Positions 40,663-52,513 of a stretch of 64,000 nucleotides of DNA are shown piece by piece. The stretch is from the NCBI GenBank assembly GCA_035048495.1, contig CM068552.1, positions 28,336,154 to 28,400,153 on the forward strand. Reading direction: 5' to 3'. The translations under genes and the position numbers were made by a program. How positions within the stretch are numbered: the first letter of the stretch is position 1; each line of letters opens with the position of its first letter. The notes under the pieces were generated by a model. It was not told where the DNA came from. It saw only the letters and a program-made list of their open reading frames with translations, and made no database searches. The DNA is from Euptelea pleiosperma (Eukaryota; Streptophyta; Magnoliopsida; Ranunculales; Eupteleaceae).

Positions 40663-41778
40663 TCAAGATATAGGCTTTAAGCCCATTCCCTTCGATGTGC
40701 GGTATATTTGATCTTTAGATAACCCTTTAGTAAGTGGATCCGCTAAGTTATCCCTTGACTTCACAAAGTCAATAGAAATAATTCCACTAAAGAACAACTG
40801 CTTCACGGTATTGTGTCTACAACGGATATGTCGTGACTTACCGTTATACATATTATTCTGTGCCTTAGCTATAGTTGCTTGATTATCACAATGTATACAT
40901 AAGGTAGGCATAGGTTTTGGCCATAAAGGAATATCCTCTAAGAATTGTCGAAGTCATTCAGCTTCTTCGCCAGCCTTTCTAGTGCAATAAATTTTGATTC
41001 TATCGTTGATCGGGCTATGTATGTTTGTTTTGAGGATTTTCAAGATACGGCTGCACCGCCAAGTGTGAATACATATCCATTTGTAAATTTTGACTCTTCA
41101 GAATCCGATATACAGTTAGCATCATTGTATCCTTCTAGTACAGTTGGATATCTTGTATAATGCAACCCGTAGTCTAGGGTGTACCATAAGTACTTCAAAA
41201 TCCTTACTAATGCTTCCCAGTGATCAGATCCTAGGTTACTGGTATATCTGCTCAGTTTCCTTACCGAGTAAGCAATATCTGGTCTAGTATAGTTCATGAT
41301 ATACATTAAACTGCTTATTATCTGAGAATATTCTAATTGGGATATAGTCTTACCAGTATTTTTCTATTTGTATCAAGATGAGTTTTTGCTGGATTAGTAT
41401 TATACTTGTTGAATCTTTTAAGCATCTTCTCAATATAATGCGATTGAGATAAAATAAGTCTATTTGATGTCCTAGTAATTTGAATTCCAAGAATAACATC
41501 AGCAACTTCTATGTCCTTCATATCAAAATTATTAGTCAACATCTTTTTAGTAGACTTAATTATATTAGTATTAGTTTCTATAATGAGCATATCGTCAACA
41601 TATAGACAAACTATAACACATGCTCATTAATATTCTTAATGTAGACACATTTATCACATTCATTAATTTTGAATCCATTTTTCATCATGACACTATTAAA
41701 TTTTTTATGCCATTATTTGGGTACTTATTTCAATCCATAAAGTGATTTTACAAGTCTGCGTACTTTTTTTTCTTGTCA
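40663..41778 (-). pseudogene. Copia RT C-terminal half and RNase H, decayed
   Basis: On the minus strand this starts near RRLVKSLYGLK at about 41770. It passes through the region where the YVDD box should be (about 41590, disrupted by stops) and a segment with VILGIQITR (about 41480). RNase H follows with CDNQATIAKAQN, HIRCRHNTVK and NLADPLTKGL, ending at 40663. Several stops and frame changes break it. Confidence 0.85.
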
Positions 41779-42396
41779 TTGAGTCACAAGATGCTAAATT
41801 TTTTGAAAATACATTTTCTTACAAAATTGATCATAATTTATATTCTCATAAAAGAACATGTGATGTTGCTTTAAGTAGCAATCAACATAAAAATACATCT
41901 GATAATGAACAAAGGAGAAGCAAACGAATAAGGAGAGAAAAATCATTTGGTCCAGATTTTCTAACATACCTATTAGAAAATGAGCCTCAAACCTTTAAAG
42001 AAGCCATGTCAACTCCAGAAGCCACATCCTGGAAAGAAGCTATAAACAGCGAAATTGAATCCATAATACAAAATCAAACTTGGGAATTGGTGGATCTTCC
42101 ACTAGGCAACAAACCAATTGGTTGCAAATGGATCTTCAAAAGGAAGATGAAAGCCGATGGCTCAATTGACAAACATAAAGCCAGACTCGTGGCAAAAAGA
42201 TATAGGCAAAAGGAATGCTTAAATTACTTTGATACATATTCACCTGTTACTAGAATAACATCCATACGAATGTTGATAGCTACTGCAGTATTGCATAAGC
42301 TTGAAATACATCAAATGGATGTTAAAACAACATTTCTAAATGATGAATTAAATGAAGAGATATATATGGAACAACCAGAAGACTTTATTGTCACGA
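41765..42396 (+). pseudogene. Inverted RT N-terminal segment of the Copia element
   Basis: This is the only pol part on the plus strand. It starts near VIESQDAKFFENTF, passes SKRIRREKSFGPDF, then RT with TWELVDLPLGNKPIGCKW, HKARLVAKRY, DTYSPVTR and MDVKTTFLNDEL, and ends at EQPEDFIVT. On both sides the element reads on the minus strand. The integrase end (NNSAFRFLVHKS, to about 42394) should lead directly into the start of this block, and its end should lead into the RT half starting at 41778. The block is therefore flipped in place. Its frame is open over about 200 codons. Confidence 0.88.
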
Positions 42397-43660
42397 TTTA
42401 TGAACAAGGAACCTGAAAGCACTGTTATTAATAGCATGATCAATGTAAATGCAATAAACTGTTTTGGGTCGTAATTTTGTTTGTTTAGGAGGTGGAACAA
42501 CCACCTTTGCAAGGCACCCCCCATACCTTTAAGAATTTATAAGAAATCACTTTATTTTTCCAAAATTTATACGGGGTCTTGTCTATCTTTTTGTAGGGAA
42601 CTTTATTAAGTATATAATTTGCATAAAGCAAGGCTTCCCCCCACAAATTTTGTGATAATCTAGAACTTATAAGCACAATGTTTACTATCCCTTTCAGTGT
42701 CCTATTCTTCCGTTCAATAATTCCATTTTGTTGAGGTAAATAAGGAGCAGTAGTTTGATGAATAATACCATGTTGAGCACAAAATTCATCAAATGGTAAT
42801 GACTCATATTCACTACCTCGGTCCATCCTGAGATTCTTAATCTTTTTGTTTAATTGATTCTCAACCTCATTTTTATAAATGAGAAACATGTTCGTTGTCT
42901 CATCCTTGCTATATAATAAATATATATAACAGTATCTAGTACAATCATCAATGAACATGATGAAATACTTTTTACCTCATCGGGTTTGAACAAATTTCAA
43001 ATCACAATGCTCGCTATAAATCAATTCTAGCGGTTCAATGCTTTTATATATGGAGCGAAATGGTTGTTTTACAAATTTAGAATCCACACATATTTCAAAC
43101 TTATGATATTTATCAATTTCGAATTTAGGAAGCAATCCTAGATTCATTAATCTTTTTAAAGATCTATAATTGACATGTCCTAATCTAGAATGCCAAACAT
43201 GAAATAACTCAAGCATATAAGCATAAGAAGAAATAACTTTATTATTATGAGATACAATTACATTGAGTTTGAATAGTCCATCACATTGATACCATTTTTT
43301 CACAAACATATCCCTCTTTGTAAGGATAAACTTATCCGACTCAAACACTAATTTGAATCATTTCTTACTTAATAAAGATCAAGATACAAGGTTCTTACGG
43401 ATATTAGGTACATGAATACATCGTTCAATGTTAGAACCTTTTCAGACGTGAATTTTAGTAGGACTTTGCATTTTCCTTCAACTTTTGAAATTGAAGAGTT
43501 GCCTATAAACAACTGTTCATCATGTTCCACCTTTATGTATTCGATGAATAGTACTTTGTCGAAACATATGTGTCTTATAGAATCTGTGTCCCCCCACCGT
43601 CCCTTGTTATTTTTAGCCAAGTTAACTTCAGAGATAACTACTGACAAATTAAGATGAGAC
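42394..43660 (-). pseudogene. Copia protease, GAG-pre-integrase and integrase, decayed
   Basis: The protease remnant (43600-43400) has DTDSIRHIC where active elements have D-[ST]-G-A, so the catalytic motif is lost. GAG-pre-integrase has WHSRLGHVNYRSL (about 43190). The integrase core has FIDDCTRYCYIY (about 42950), an Asp in RMDRGSEYE (about 42820), and QQNGIIERKNRT with the Glu (about 42730). A frameshift in a C run near 42523 separates the C-terminal part, which reads on to about 42394. Confidence 0.85.
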
Positions 43661-43669
43661 ATTATGGCT

Positions 43670-44521
43670 GAAAGATTTTCAACTTATCATATTTGCTTGA
43701 GCCGATTTGTCCTTTGTAGGGTATTGACTCTTACACTTGCAGCAATCATTGGCTAGATGTTCGGGTTTGTTGCACACATAGCAATTATCCTTAAACCTTT
43801 TAAACTCTTGCCTTTAGGACCTTGATTCGGATTCTATCTTTTCTTGTTAAAAGATTTTGACGTGATCTTTGAAGAGCTTTTCTCCACCATATTGGCCTTT
43901 GCATCCATATTATTTATTTTAGAGTTCTTCTCATTACCCATGTTGTCATCTTCAATCCTCAAACGTACAATCAAGTTCTCTAACTTTATCTCTTTACGTT
44001 TGTGCTTCAAATAAGTTTTGAAATCCTTCTAGGATGGTGGTAATTTTTCAATTATCGAAGCCACTTGGAATGATTCGCTAATACTCATGCCTTCTGTATG
44101 AATTTAATGTAAAATAATTTGAAGATCTTGGACTTGATTAATTACTGCTTTGGAATCTGTCATTTTAAAATCTAGAAATCTGTCAACAATAAATTTCTTT
44201 AATCCGACATCTTCTATTTTATATTTTTTATCCAGAGATTCCCATAATTTCTTAGTAGTTGTAATCGGACTATAAACATTATATAAAGTGTTATCCAATC
44301 CGTTGAGGATATAATTTCAGCACAGGAAATCAAAATGTTTTCAAGCCTCAACAGCAGCAATAGTAGTTTTGTCAGTCTCGTCCTCTTTTAGATCAGGGGC
44401 TTCTTCATTTATAATTTTATTAGATTTAATATTGTCAAATAGAACAACATTTTCTGTTGCCACCTCTTAAAATCCGAACCATTAAACTGTTCAGGTTTCT
44501 CTTGGTTGCTCAATGGAGGAT
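43670..44521 (-). pseudogene. Copia gag (UBN2 type) with intact CCHC zinc knuckle
   Basis: Starts MNPPLSNQEKPEQFNG and contains LWESLDKKYK and a MTDSKAVINQVQDLQ-like segment. A complete C-x2-C-x4-H-x4-C knuckle (CYVCNKPEHLANDC, about 43748-43790) follows. Frameshifts near 44420 and 44100 and later stops break the frame. Confidence 0.8.
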
Positions 44522-45535
44522 TCATCTTTTCTGTTTCTGTGAAACTAGAATCACACAGATGAAATAAGAATTGTCTTAAGATTGTTATATGTATGATAAT
44601 CACAGAAAAGAGAATAATATTAACAAAATTAATCAAATGTAAAACTTACTATAATTTGGCAGATCGATGCTTGTGTTGTACACAATAGCCTTAAGACAAA
44701 TTCATCCCCTTATTGCGGTGTTAAAGGTCTTTGGACATATGTCTCCTAGGATACAACGATCTACAAATGCGAAAATAGCACTTAATCCACATGTCGACTG
44801 GCGAACATGAACTGTGTTTGTACTCTCATAGAAGAAAACTTATAAGATCCAGAGAAATTGTTTAAAGCATAGAAATTATGTGTTTTGAAAGAGGGGACGG
44901 AATAGGATTAAATAGAGAATGTGGTGGTTCGACACGGTTACATAACCGCTTGACAGTTATTCTCATATTCAATGAACCAGAGAATACAATGAATTCGCCC
45001 AAAGCAAGAAGGAAAGCCCAAAGCCCAATGTCGGCCCATAAATGAAGTATCAAAACTTTAGTTATTCGCACACCCAAGTGAAGCTTAAAAGTCAGGATTT
45101 GCACCCCCTGCGCGCGTGACACGTGCAAGACGCACGCCACCAAGATCCAAATCCTTTTAAAAAGCCTTTTATTCCTCATGGGCCCTCGTGTGCGCGCGAG
45201 CCCAACTACTATTCTTTTTGTGTTTACAAGTCTCTATGGAACAACTTCTATATATAAGTTGCATTCCAATCTTGTTGTTTTCCAATGTGGGACTAGAGTT
45301 TTTTCACAAACTTTACTCACTAGCAAACATTACAAGTAGGGTAGTTTAGAGCCAATTTTTCATTCACCCATAAAGTGTCTTGGTTAAATAATTTAACCCC
45401 ATTATTCTATATACCAAGGAGATGAAAAATCAACATAGACCCGCTTCAAAAGATAAGTGGGTCCCACTTTAATTTATCCCCAAAATGACTCCGTTTGTCA
45501 CTTTTTCATATTTTTCAACCCGGATTTTTCCAACA

Positions 45536-48014
45536 TGGGGAACTTTCTACTCTATAAACTCTACATTTTTATTTCCCTTTCCAATGTGGGATTAATCTTT
45601 ACTCACTCTTGTTTCTAAGAGAAAATGAACAAAGCACATAAAATAAAAACATTATTTTAAAAATATCTCCAACAATGCTAAAGTGAGCAAATGCGTGGGC
45701 CTCTTTGGGCTTGCCATACATCTCCACTGCCCCATGTAAAGAAAACCCCCTTTCCTCCTAATTAATATATTATTATCCAAAAATACTTTTAGACTCTTGT
45801 CTAGAGCTACACCCATTTCTTACATTCGGAGGTGGGGCTCACATGGAGATCAAGTTGGACAATCCGTCCATACATTTTGTCCATGCCATGATGATCACCT
45901 TCACAAAAAATGAGTCCAATTCAACATTCCTAACTTCATGAAAAACTAACTTAAATTTGAAAGATTCAGACCATCTAATTGAACTGTTACTTTAGGCCAA
46001 TTTTTTGTAGGGTTAGGATCGAGGGACAAAAATTTCTACATAACTTTCCACCCGAACCACTAAGTCGTAAATTAATTCAAAATCCGACGGCCATAGTATT
46101 GTCCAACTGGCGAACACGAGCCGCTCAACATCAAGCCGATGAAGGTCGGTGAAAACCAACGAAAGACAACCCATCATTTAAAAAAAACATTAGAGTCTGA
46201 CATCCACTAAATAGGGCAATGCTTCTCACTTCTCACATCTTGTCTTCTTTTTATGTGCTACAGTTTTGGGGGTTTTCTTTGATGTCTATGATGCAACTGG
46301 AAATCCAGTTGATGCGAAGACCATCGATTCCATTCGGTAAGCAATTGGGCAAATAATACTCTAGGTGAAAGATAACTCTGAGTTCTACAAGTCCCCACCC
46401 CAAGAATAACCGACCAGGTTTCTCTTTAATGATCTCTTCAAGTCTAGATCTTTATATAATTTCAGTTTGGTTAGACCCTACTCTTGAAGAGAATGAAATC
46501 TAGGAGAACTCAAACCTACAATTGATTTCTCAGTCGACCATGTGCACACGTGCCTATTGTGTAAATTCCATCACAAGTCACCAGTGTTAGTGAAGTTGTA
46601 ACTGAAAGTAAAAACACACATAGTTAAGTCTAGCAGAGGTAAAAGGAAAGTAGAGGTAAAAAGGGGAGCACACATGTAAATTCACACATTTGCCATGTTC
46701 TACTATATGTTACTGAGGGATCCAACCCCCTTTGGACCAAGAAAGCGAAGCCCACTGAAAATTGTTAAGGAAATCTCCAATTGTAACCTTAAAAAGCATG
46801 TTGATGACTATCGAGGCTGGCCAAATCATGTAAATATGAATGTAAAACGATTCCTATAGTAAAAGACTGTAATTCTTGCATATAAACAAATTACCATCAT
46901 TTCATTTCATTTAATTTGCTGGAATCATCTCAATCTTGCCTATTTTGAGCTTTAATCTGTTTTAGGTCTATGAAAAATAAGCTTATGTGGTGTTGGTGGC
47001 AAGATTTGTATTTGACTGACTTGGTCATGGTATTTTTCCACAATTAACGTTCGAGAACAATCGGCTGCGAAAGGCCAACAGCTTGCTTACCTACCTTAAA
47101 AAGGGTTTATCCAACAAGACATCCTTCTATTTTTCTCAACACCTAGTTCAAAAATGTTAATTGTTTAATCCTTTAATTTGTTAGGTGATCTAAACAACCC
47201 CTTGTTCTAGGGTCGGGGATGGTTTTGTTTTTCTTTTTGAAACCTAGAAATTTCCATCCCCAAAATTGGAGATGGAAATTTGAAATCTAATATACTTCTT
47301 CCAGGTCTCATCTTATATGGGTTTTTTGTTTGGTCTAACCTTTCACTCTCTTTGGATTGGTCCAAATAGCGAAGATCTCTCAAGATATGGAAGACAAGTC
47401 CATGAAAGAATTTTTTTTTCTTTTAACGAAGGAAAGATTGTTGTTGAAGAGTTGCAGTGCAGAAGGAACCACCAAAAGAATTGCAACGCATATAAGAAAG
47501 AGCAGACGTGAGAGGAGAGTAGTTGTGCAACAATATGACACGAGTGTGCCCTATTTAATGCATTTCAAACTCTCTTACGCATTTTTCAAATGAATCAGCT
47601 TAATGTTGAGCGGCTCGTGCCCTAAAGAAAAGTGGTCATTAGTTGGATAGTACTAATGACCGTCCAATTTTGAGCTAATATATCTACGGTTCAGTGGTTC
47701 AAGTGAAAGTTATGTAGAAATTTATGTCTCCCAAGCTCAGGCTTTTTTTATATAGTTAGCAATGTCAAAATTGATTGATTGATTTTCGGGGATGACGATC
47801 ATCGTGGTATGGAAAACACAAGGTATGGTTGGATTGTCCCGCACGATCTCCATGTGAGCCCAACCACCAGGTGTAAGAATTGGGTGTGGCTCTAAATGGA
47901 CTCATACTTTTATCACTTTTATGCAGTGGCTCTCCAAAACTTTCGATACATAACGTGGACAAGCCATGTAGCCTATGTCTAAGGGTCATCTATCAGACTA
48001 GGAGACGCCATGTG
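45536..48014. other. Intergenic DNA, one orphan exon-like segment
   Basis: No full gene is recognised. 45585-45670 has words like those in the neighbouring Copia LTR (TTCCAATGTGGGATTA, CTTTACTCACTC) and may be a diverged LTR scrap. The exon-like segment is listed separately. Confidence 0.5.
46264..46336 (+). pseudogene. Orphan exon-like fragment
   Basis: This is a 73-bp open segment between a good acceptor (GTGCTACAG) and a good donor (CGGTAAGC). It encodes VFFDVYDATGNPVDAK followed by TIDSIR. The composition is that of a real exon, and it is more GC-rich than its surroundings. No consistent neighbouring exon was found on either side. It may be a captured gene fragment or chance; I do not recognise the protein. 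Confidence 0.3.
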
Positions 48015-48317
48015 CACCTTACACGTGGCATACTCTTAAAGACCATTGGCCATATTGATGTTTGGCCCATCCCTATTTGGACATACATACTAAAATTCAT
48101 CTTGATTAGTAAATTCTATCCGTTGGATTAGAGTCTTTTTCATGGTTTATGTTTAACTGTGGATTTCTAGTGGTATTTGGGGTACTCATGTTCAAAGGTT
48201 AGAAAGCACTAATTAGGCCAATTTTTGGTACCTAGGTCCATCAAGGGATGGTCCAAACATTCATGCTGTCATTAGCCTCTAATAGTACTATGCCATGTGG
48301 CTCACACTGTGGGTTCG
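48015..48317. repeat. Palindromic MITE-like element (family A), further copy
   Basis: The left arm is ACACGTGGCATACTCTTAAAG then TTGATGTTTGGCCCATCCCT. The right arm is inverted, ending GCCATGTGGCTCACACTGTGG. It is more diverged than the copies near LysRS. Confidence 0.7.
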
Positions 48318-49284
48318 TCATCAACTTTGACGATGGACACCATCATCAAATTTTTTCCAAGGGCAATTCAAGTGCCACATTGGGATTCAATAAATGCTTT
48401 CACAATTGAGTTGAAATGTTAAAATGTCAAATGACGGAAGGCTCCCTTTAAAGTGAAAATTTTAAAAAAAATGAAAGAAGCAATGCTTATAAGTTGAAGG
48501 ATTTTGTGGGTCATATTAGGAATACAAATTTTTTTTTGACTTCTTTTAATAAGAAATGAGCATTGAATGAGCTACAGGTGACGTATGCCTTTTTGATACT
48601 AAAAGACCAAAACACCCATCTTCATCTATTATGCTTAAAAAAAAAAAGCAAAAAGCAAAGTAGGACATTTGGGGGCATTTTGGCAGAATGCAAGAAGGGC
48701 CTTCTCTCCTTAATAAGTAGAATAGATGGAAGAGTCCATTTTTGCCCGAATACGGAGCCAGAAAATCCTCATGGATGTCTATTCCCCATGAGATACACCT
48801 TGTAAAATGTGTTGACAGGATTTTCAAAAAAAGGGAAAATTTGCAGGGATTTAAAGGGAAAATTACTTGTAGGGCTATAAATTTGCAGTTACAGCCCTAT
48901 ACGTCTGGTGTCTTAACCATCCGATTAAAAGAACATAGCTTTTTAGATTATTGGACAAGAAACCCCAAATACACTATTCCGATCATTTCATTCCAATTTT
49001 ACCCAAGAACCAATTGTACCTGCATATGTGAAGGTCTCTTTCTTTGTCAACCTTTTGACTAAAAGTATAAATAAATAAAAAAAAACAAAAACCAAAAACC
49101 AAAATCCAAAAACCAAAAAAAATAATTGACAAAAAGGACGAGTTAACTTTTTCTAATGGTATGTCCCATCGGACCAACAGAACAAAAAGAACTTCAATGG
49201 CGATTTCTAGCTGTAGATTTGATTCCTTGGGTTGCTTTTCAGCCGTGTGATTCGATTATTATTTGGGATACTCAAATCCAATTG

Positions 49285-49740
49285 ATACAAGTCACCAATC
49301 AGGCTGACTTTTGGTCTATAGCTTGACCTAGGGATTGACCAAACATCTTTACGGTCATTGGTCTCTAAGACTATGCCATGTAACTCATACAACCGTGAGC
49401 AAATATGGTATCAAAATGCAACTCAAGAGGTGTTGTTGGCAGTTTACAAAAAAAGGAAGGTGTTGTTGATACAAATTTAATCTGTGGAACCTTTTTTGTG
49501 TGAAGATGTAGAACGCTTAAAAAATGCCACCTGCCACACTCTTTCGAGCCCACGGACCCTTGAATGCTTGGCCCACCACAGAAGGACCTACACACCAAAA
49601 GTCAGCCTTATTGGTGATCTCTACCCATTCAATCTGAGTATCTAAAAATTGTTCAAATCTAACAGTTAGAAAATCGCCCATGAAAAAGATCGAATCCAAC
49701 ATTTAAAAATTACTAATCATGATGATTGTTGGTGTGTGGG
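49285..49740. repeat. Two partial family A relatives
   Basis: 49285-49392 keeps only a right half (CAATCAGGCTGACTTTTGG to GCCATGTAACTCATA). 49510-49740 keeps a degenerate left half (GCCACCTGCCACACTCTTTC) and the start of a right half (ACTAATCATGATGATTGTTGG). Confidence 0.55.
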
Positions 49741-49946
49741 ATTCATGGATAGTGGACAAATGATAATAACTATAAAATTTATTACATTTGACCAGCACTA
49801 AAATCTAGATTAGATGGTCACCATTAAAAGTGAAAATAGATAAACAAATATGTACTTTTTGATTTTTGGTACTTTTTTTTCACTTTGTTAATATGGTAAA
49901 AATAATACAATTTTTTTTAAATCTAGTACTTTTTTTGTCATTGCTA

Positions 49947-50303
49947 GTGGACACATATTTTCACTCACAATTTCACACACAAAAGTTGTCAGGGGCCAAT
50001 ATATAAATTAGAAGTTTGGGAATGGGATGATTTTTGGTGTGGATGGTCTCTATGGTGATGAGATCATCCTCACAAAAATTCAAATCGATATTCATAGCAT
50101 AGTTTACAAGTTGAAGAATTATGGATTGTCTTTTTTTTATCGTTAACTTGAAACCCACATTTGATGGTGATAGAAATTTCAGAATGGGCTGATTTTTTGT
50201 AGGGGTGATCTATATCGTAAGGAGATCATCTTCACCAAAAATCAGCCATTGATTTATCTTCCATGTGGGTACACCAAAATTGTGAGTGACAATATGTGTC
50301 CAC
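49947..50303. mobile_element. MITE with GTGGACACATATT termini
   Basis: GTGGACACATATT and CACTCACAATTT at the left are mirrored at the right by AAATTGTGAGTG and AATATGTGTCCAC. The arms pair over about 35 bp. The interior has a second pairing with AGATCATCCTCAC-type words. No exact target duplication was fixed. Confidence 0.65.
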
Positions 50304-51605
50304 TGAGCCTGACCTAAGGGTAAATATAGGACCAATTAATTTTTTTAAAAACATCTCAAATGTGAATAAATCTTTGATGAAAGACCTTTACATACATCCA
50401 TATGGCCCCGTGGCTCACTCTTAGAGACCACGGACCGTAAGGATGTTTGGATTAGTATGAGTTCTAGAGGACTCAAATTTCGCATATGCATAGAGGCATC
50501 TAACAAAGGGGAACTAGAAACCGTAATAGTGCCTCCTCTTCTTATAAATCCACTCTATTTATCAAAGACTCAATTAATTGCAAAACCACAAAACATTATA
50601 AAATCAAAATCTTCAATTAAAAATTTCAAGCTAGATTAACGACAACATCAGAATGATAAACCCACTTCCAAACCTCATTAATGGATGCATTCGATGAAGT
50701 TAGGCAAACCAGCCACCACAGTTCTTAAGCTCCTTTGATTTATTTGACTAACCGGTACAACCATCAAAAACTTTTTGGGCATTCAAATCTCCTCTCTAAA
50801 GGCTTGTAAATGCATGAAAAACGAGAAATGGGAGCATAGCATCGAAGCATTGCCATTACTGCCTTATTGCAACTCAGTACAATCTTATTAGCAAAGCTAT
50901 TAGTAACCACTTCAAGATTTTCCTTCAAATCTCTCAAGTCTTAACAACCAAAAAACAATATAGCCTCCTATATTTCACCTTGACTTGGAATAGATTCTAC
51001 AGAACTCAAAGAAGTACGATATGTTTCTCTACCGCCAAACCAGATTTTACAATAATAGGATTTCTATATACACGAAATAATGAATCTATTGTCACTCTCT
51101 TCTTCAAAACTCCCCAAACTGCAAAAATTCACGCTTTACAGTTCTTCCTCCTATTTCGGACAACCAAATCTTCAAAAAATCTAATAAAAAAAATATTTTC
51201 TATCATTTATTTCCACTGTAAATCAAGATTAGACAAAATCCAACATAATTTTACAGTTCGTAATAAAAAACAAGAATCTTCAACGATTTTGCTCTATTTT
51301 TTGAGAATTCAAAAGCAAGATTGAGACATCAGCGATTTCCGACCTATATTTTGAAATTGCCAATAGTAGCACGAAGATTGATTGAGGAGCGTTTCAACTA
51401 GTTCACATGAGTACCAGACGAGTAACTCAAAAATCTACTATGGAATTATAGTACGAAGCTCTTCTCATCTTGACATGCCAAGCAGAGCCTAAGAGTGTTC
51501 CCCATGTCCCACACAGATGTTCAAGAGTGTCCCTCGTCAAAGACATTTATCACCAGAGATTTATTCACTCAAAGATGAGCAAAACTTTGGTCACAACCAA
51601 AGCTG
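50304..51605. other. Intergenic DNA, nothing recognised
   Basis: Near 50390-50450 there is a scrap with the family A words CGTGGCTCACTCTTAGAG and AAGGATGTTTGG. The rest is A/T rich with short unrelated frames. Confidence 0.45.
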
Positions 51606-51916
51606 ATCACAACCCACAATACGAATCACCTGGCACATTATTAGAGGGCGCTGACCATATGGATGTTTGGCTAGTCCCTCGGTGGACCTACAAACCAAAA
51701 ATCAGCTTGATTAATGATTTCTAATCGTTGGATTGAAGTTATTTTAAACGTAGGAATTGAGCATTATTGAGCGTTATTTAGGTGCAAAGATCCAGAGGTT
51801 GTAAATCACTAACCAAGCTGATTTTTGGTCTCCAAGTCCACCAAAGGACTGGCAAAACATCAACACGGTCAGCGCCCCCTAATAGTGTGCCACGTGGTTC
51901 GTATTATGGGTTGTGA
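51606..51916. repeat. Palindromic MITE-like element (family A), copy upstream of FTSHI4
   Basis: Arms TCACAACCCACAATACGAA...GGATGTTTGGCTAGTCCCTCG and the inverse ending GTGCCACGTGGTTCGTATTA then TGGGTTGTGA. It lies about 600 bp upstream of the FTSHI4 start codon. Confidence 0.85.
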
Positions 51917-52513
51917 CAGGTTTAAAGATTTGTCATTTATGCACTGGGTATGCACCACGTGGCAAACTCTTTTGGGCTACTAACTCATAATAGTTGCCTT
52001 TTTCTAGTAACACGATGAGAGGGAAGAGCTGTCACCTGTTCAAGTACGGATCTAAAATAAAATAAAATAAGATGTAATTAAACCTAAGGGTGGAGAGAAG
52101 TACGAGTTAGGAGGGCAAAATAGGAAAACAAAAAAAGACATCTCTGTACAATAGTGGATTTGGGGGTGCCAAGCCAAACTTTCAAGAAGGCACCCCCAAT
52201 TAGCTTTAATGCATGCTAGCTAGTTGTTCGGGCGTAGTTACAAATTTACGGCCCTTCAGGTAATTTTCCAAATTTAAAAGCATGTTTTTAAGGATTATCT
52301 CACGGTGAAATGGCTTTGTGCAAAAGTGGACTCCATGTGGATGGTGTATTGGCCACAACGCCCAGCAAAGATCTCCGAAATGTCACTCCAGAAATCCTTT
52401 CCCCACGAGGTAATAATCAACTATAAATTATCAACAGCTAAAAGGATAAAGCCGGCATTTGTTCTCCCTCTACCGAGGATTCAAGAGAGCGGAGGGAGTG
52501 AGGGAGGGAAAAG
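51917..52513 (+). other. Presumed promoter and leader of FTSHI4
   Basis: This 600-bp gap precedes the start codon. It holds an AAATAAAATAAAATAAGA stretch at about 52055 and a purine-rich leader (GAGCGGAGGGAGTGAGGGAG) just before the ATG. No clear TATA box is asserted. Confidence 0.4.

Larger units (their letters stand above)
38715..45535 (-). mobile_element. Decayed Copia element with tandem LTR-gag remainder
   Basis: On the minus strand the order is LTR (right end 45535), gag (about 44521-43670), pol (about 43660-40663), a purine tract next to 40077, a second LTR (right end 40076), then a second gag start that stops at about 38715. The segments 38715-40076 and 44252-45535 are near copies, both running from gag through the leader into the LTR and ending in TTTTTCCAACA. 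The pol has the TNT1-94-type Copia order but is full of stops and frameshifts, and one part is inverted. The LTR-leader edges could not be set because the two copies stay similar across them, and no standard Met primer site was seen. Confidence 0.85.

Noticed and set aside
47317..47593. Two overlapping plus-strand frames as a small gene
   Set aside because: They overlap in different frames, have low-complexity stretches and show no family resemblance.
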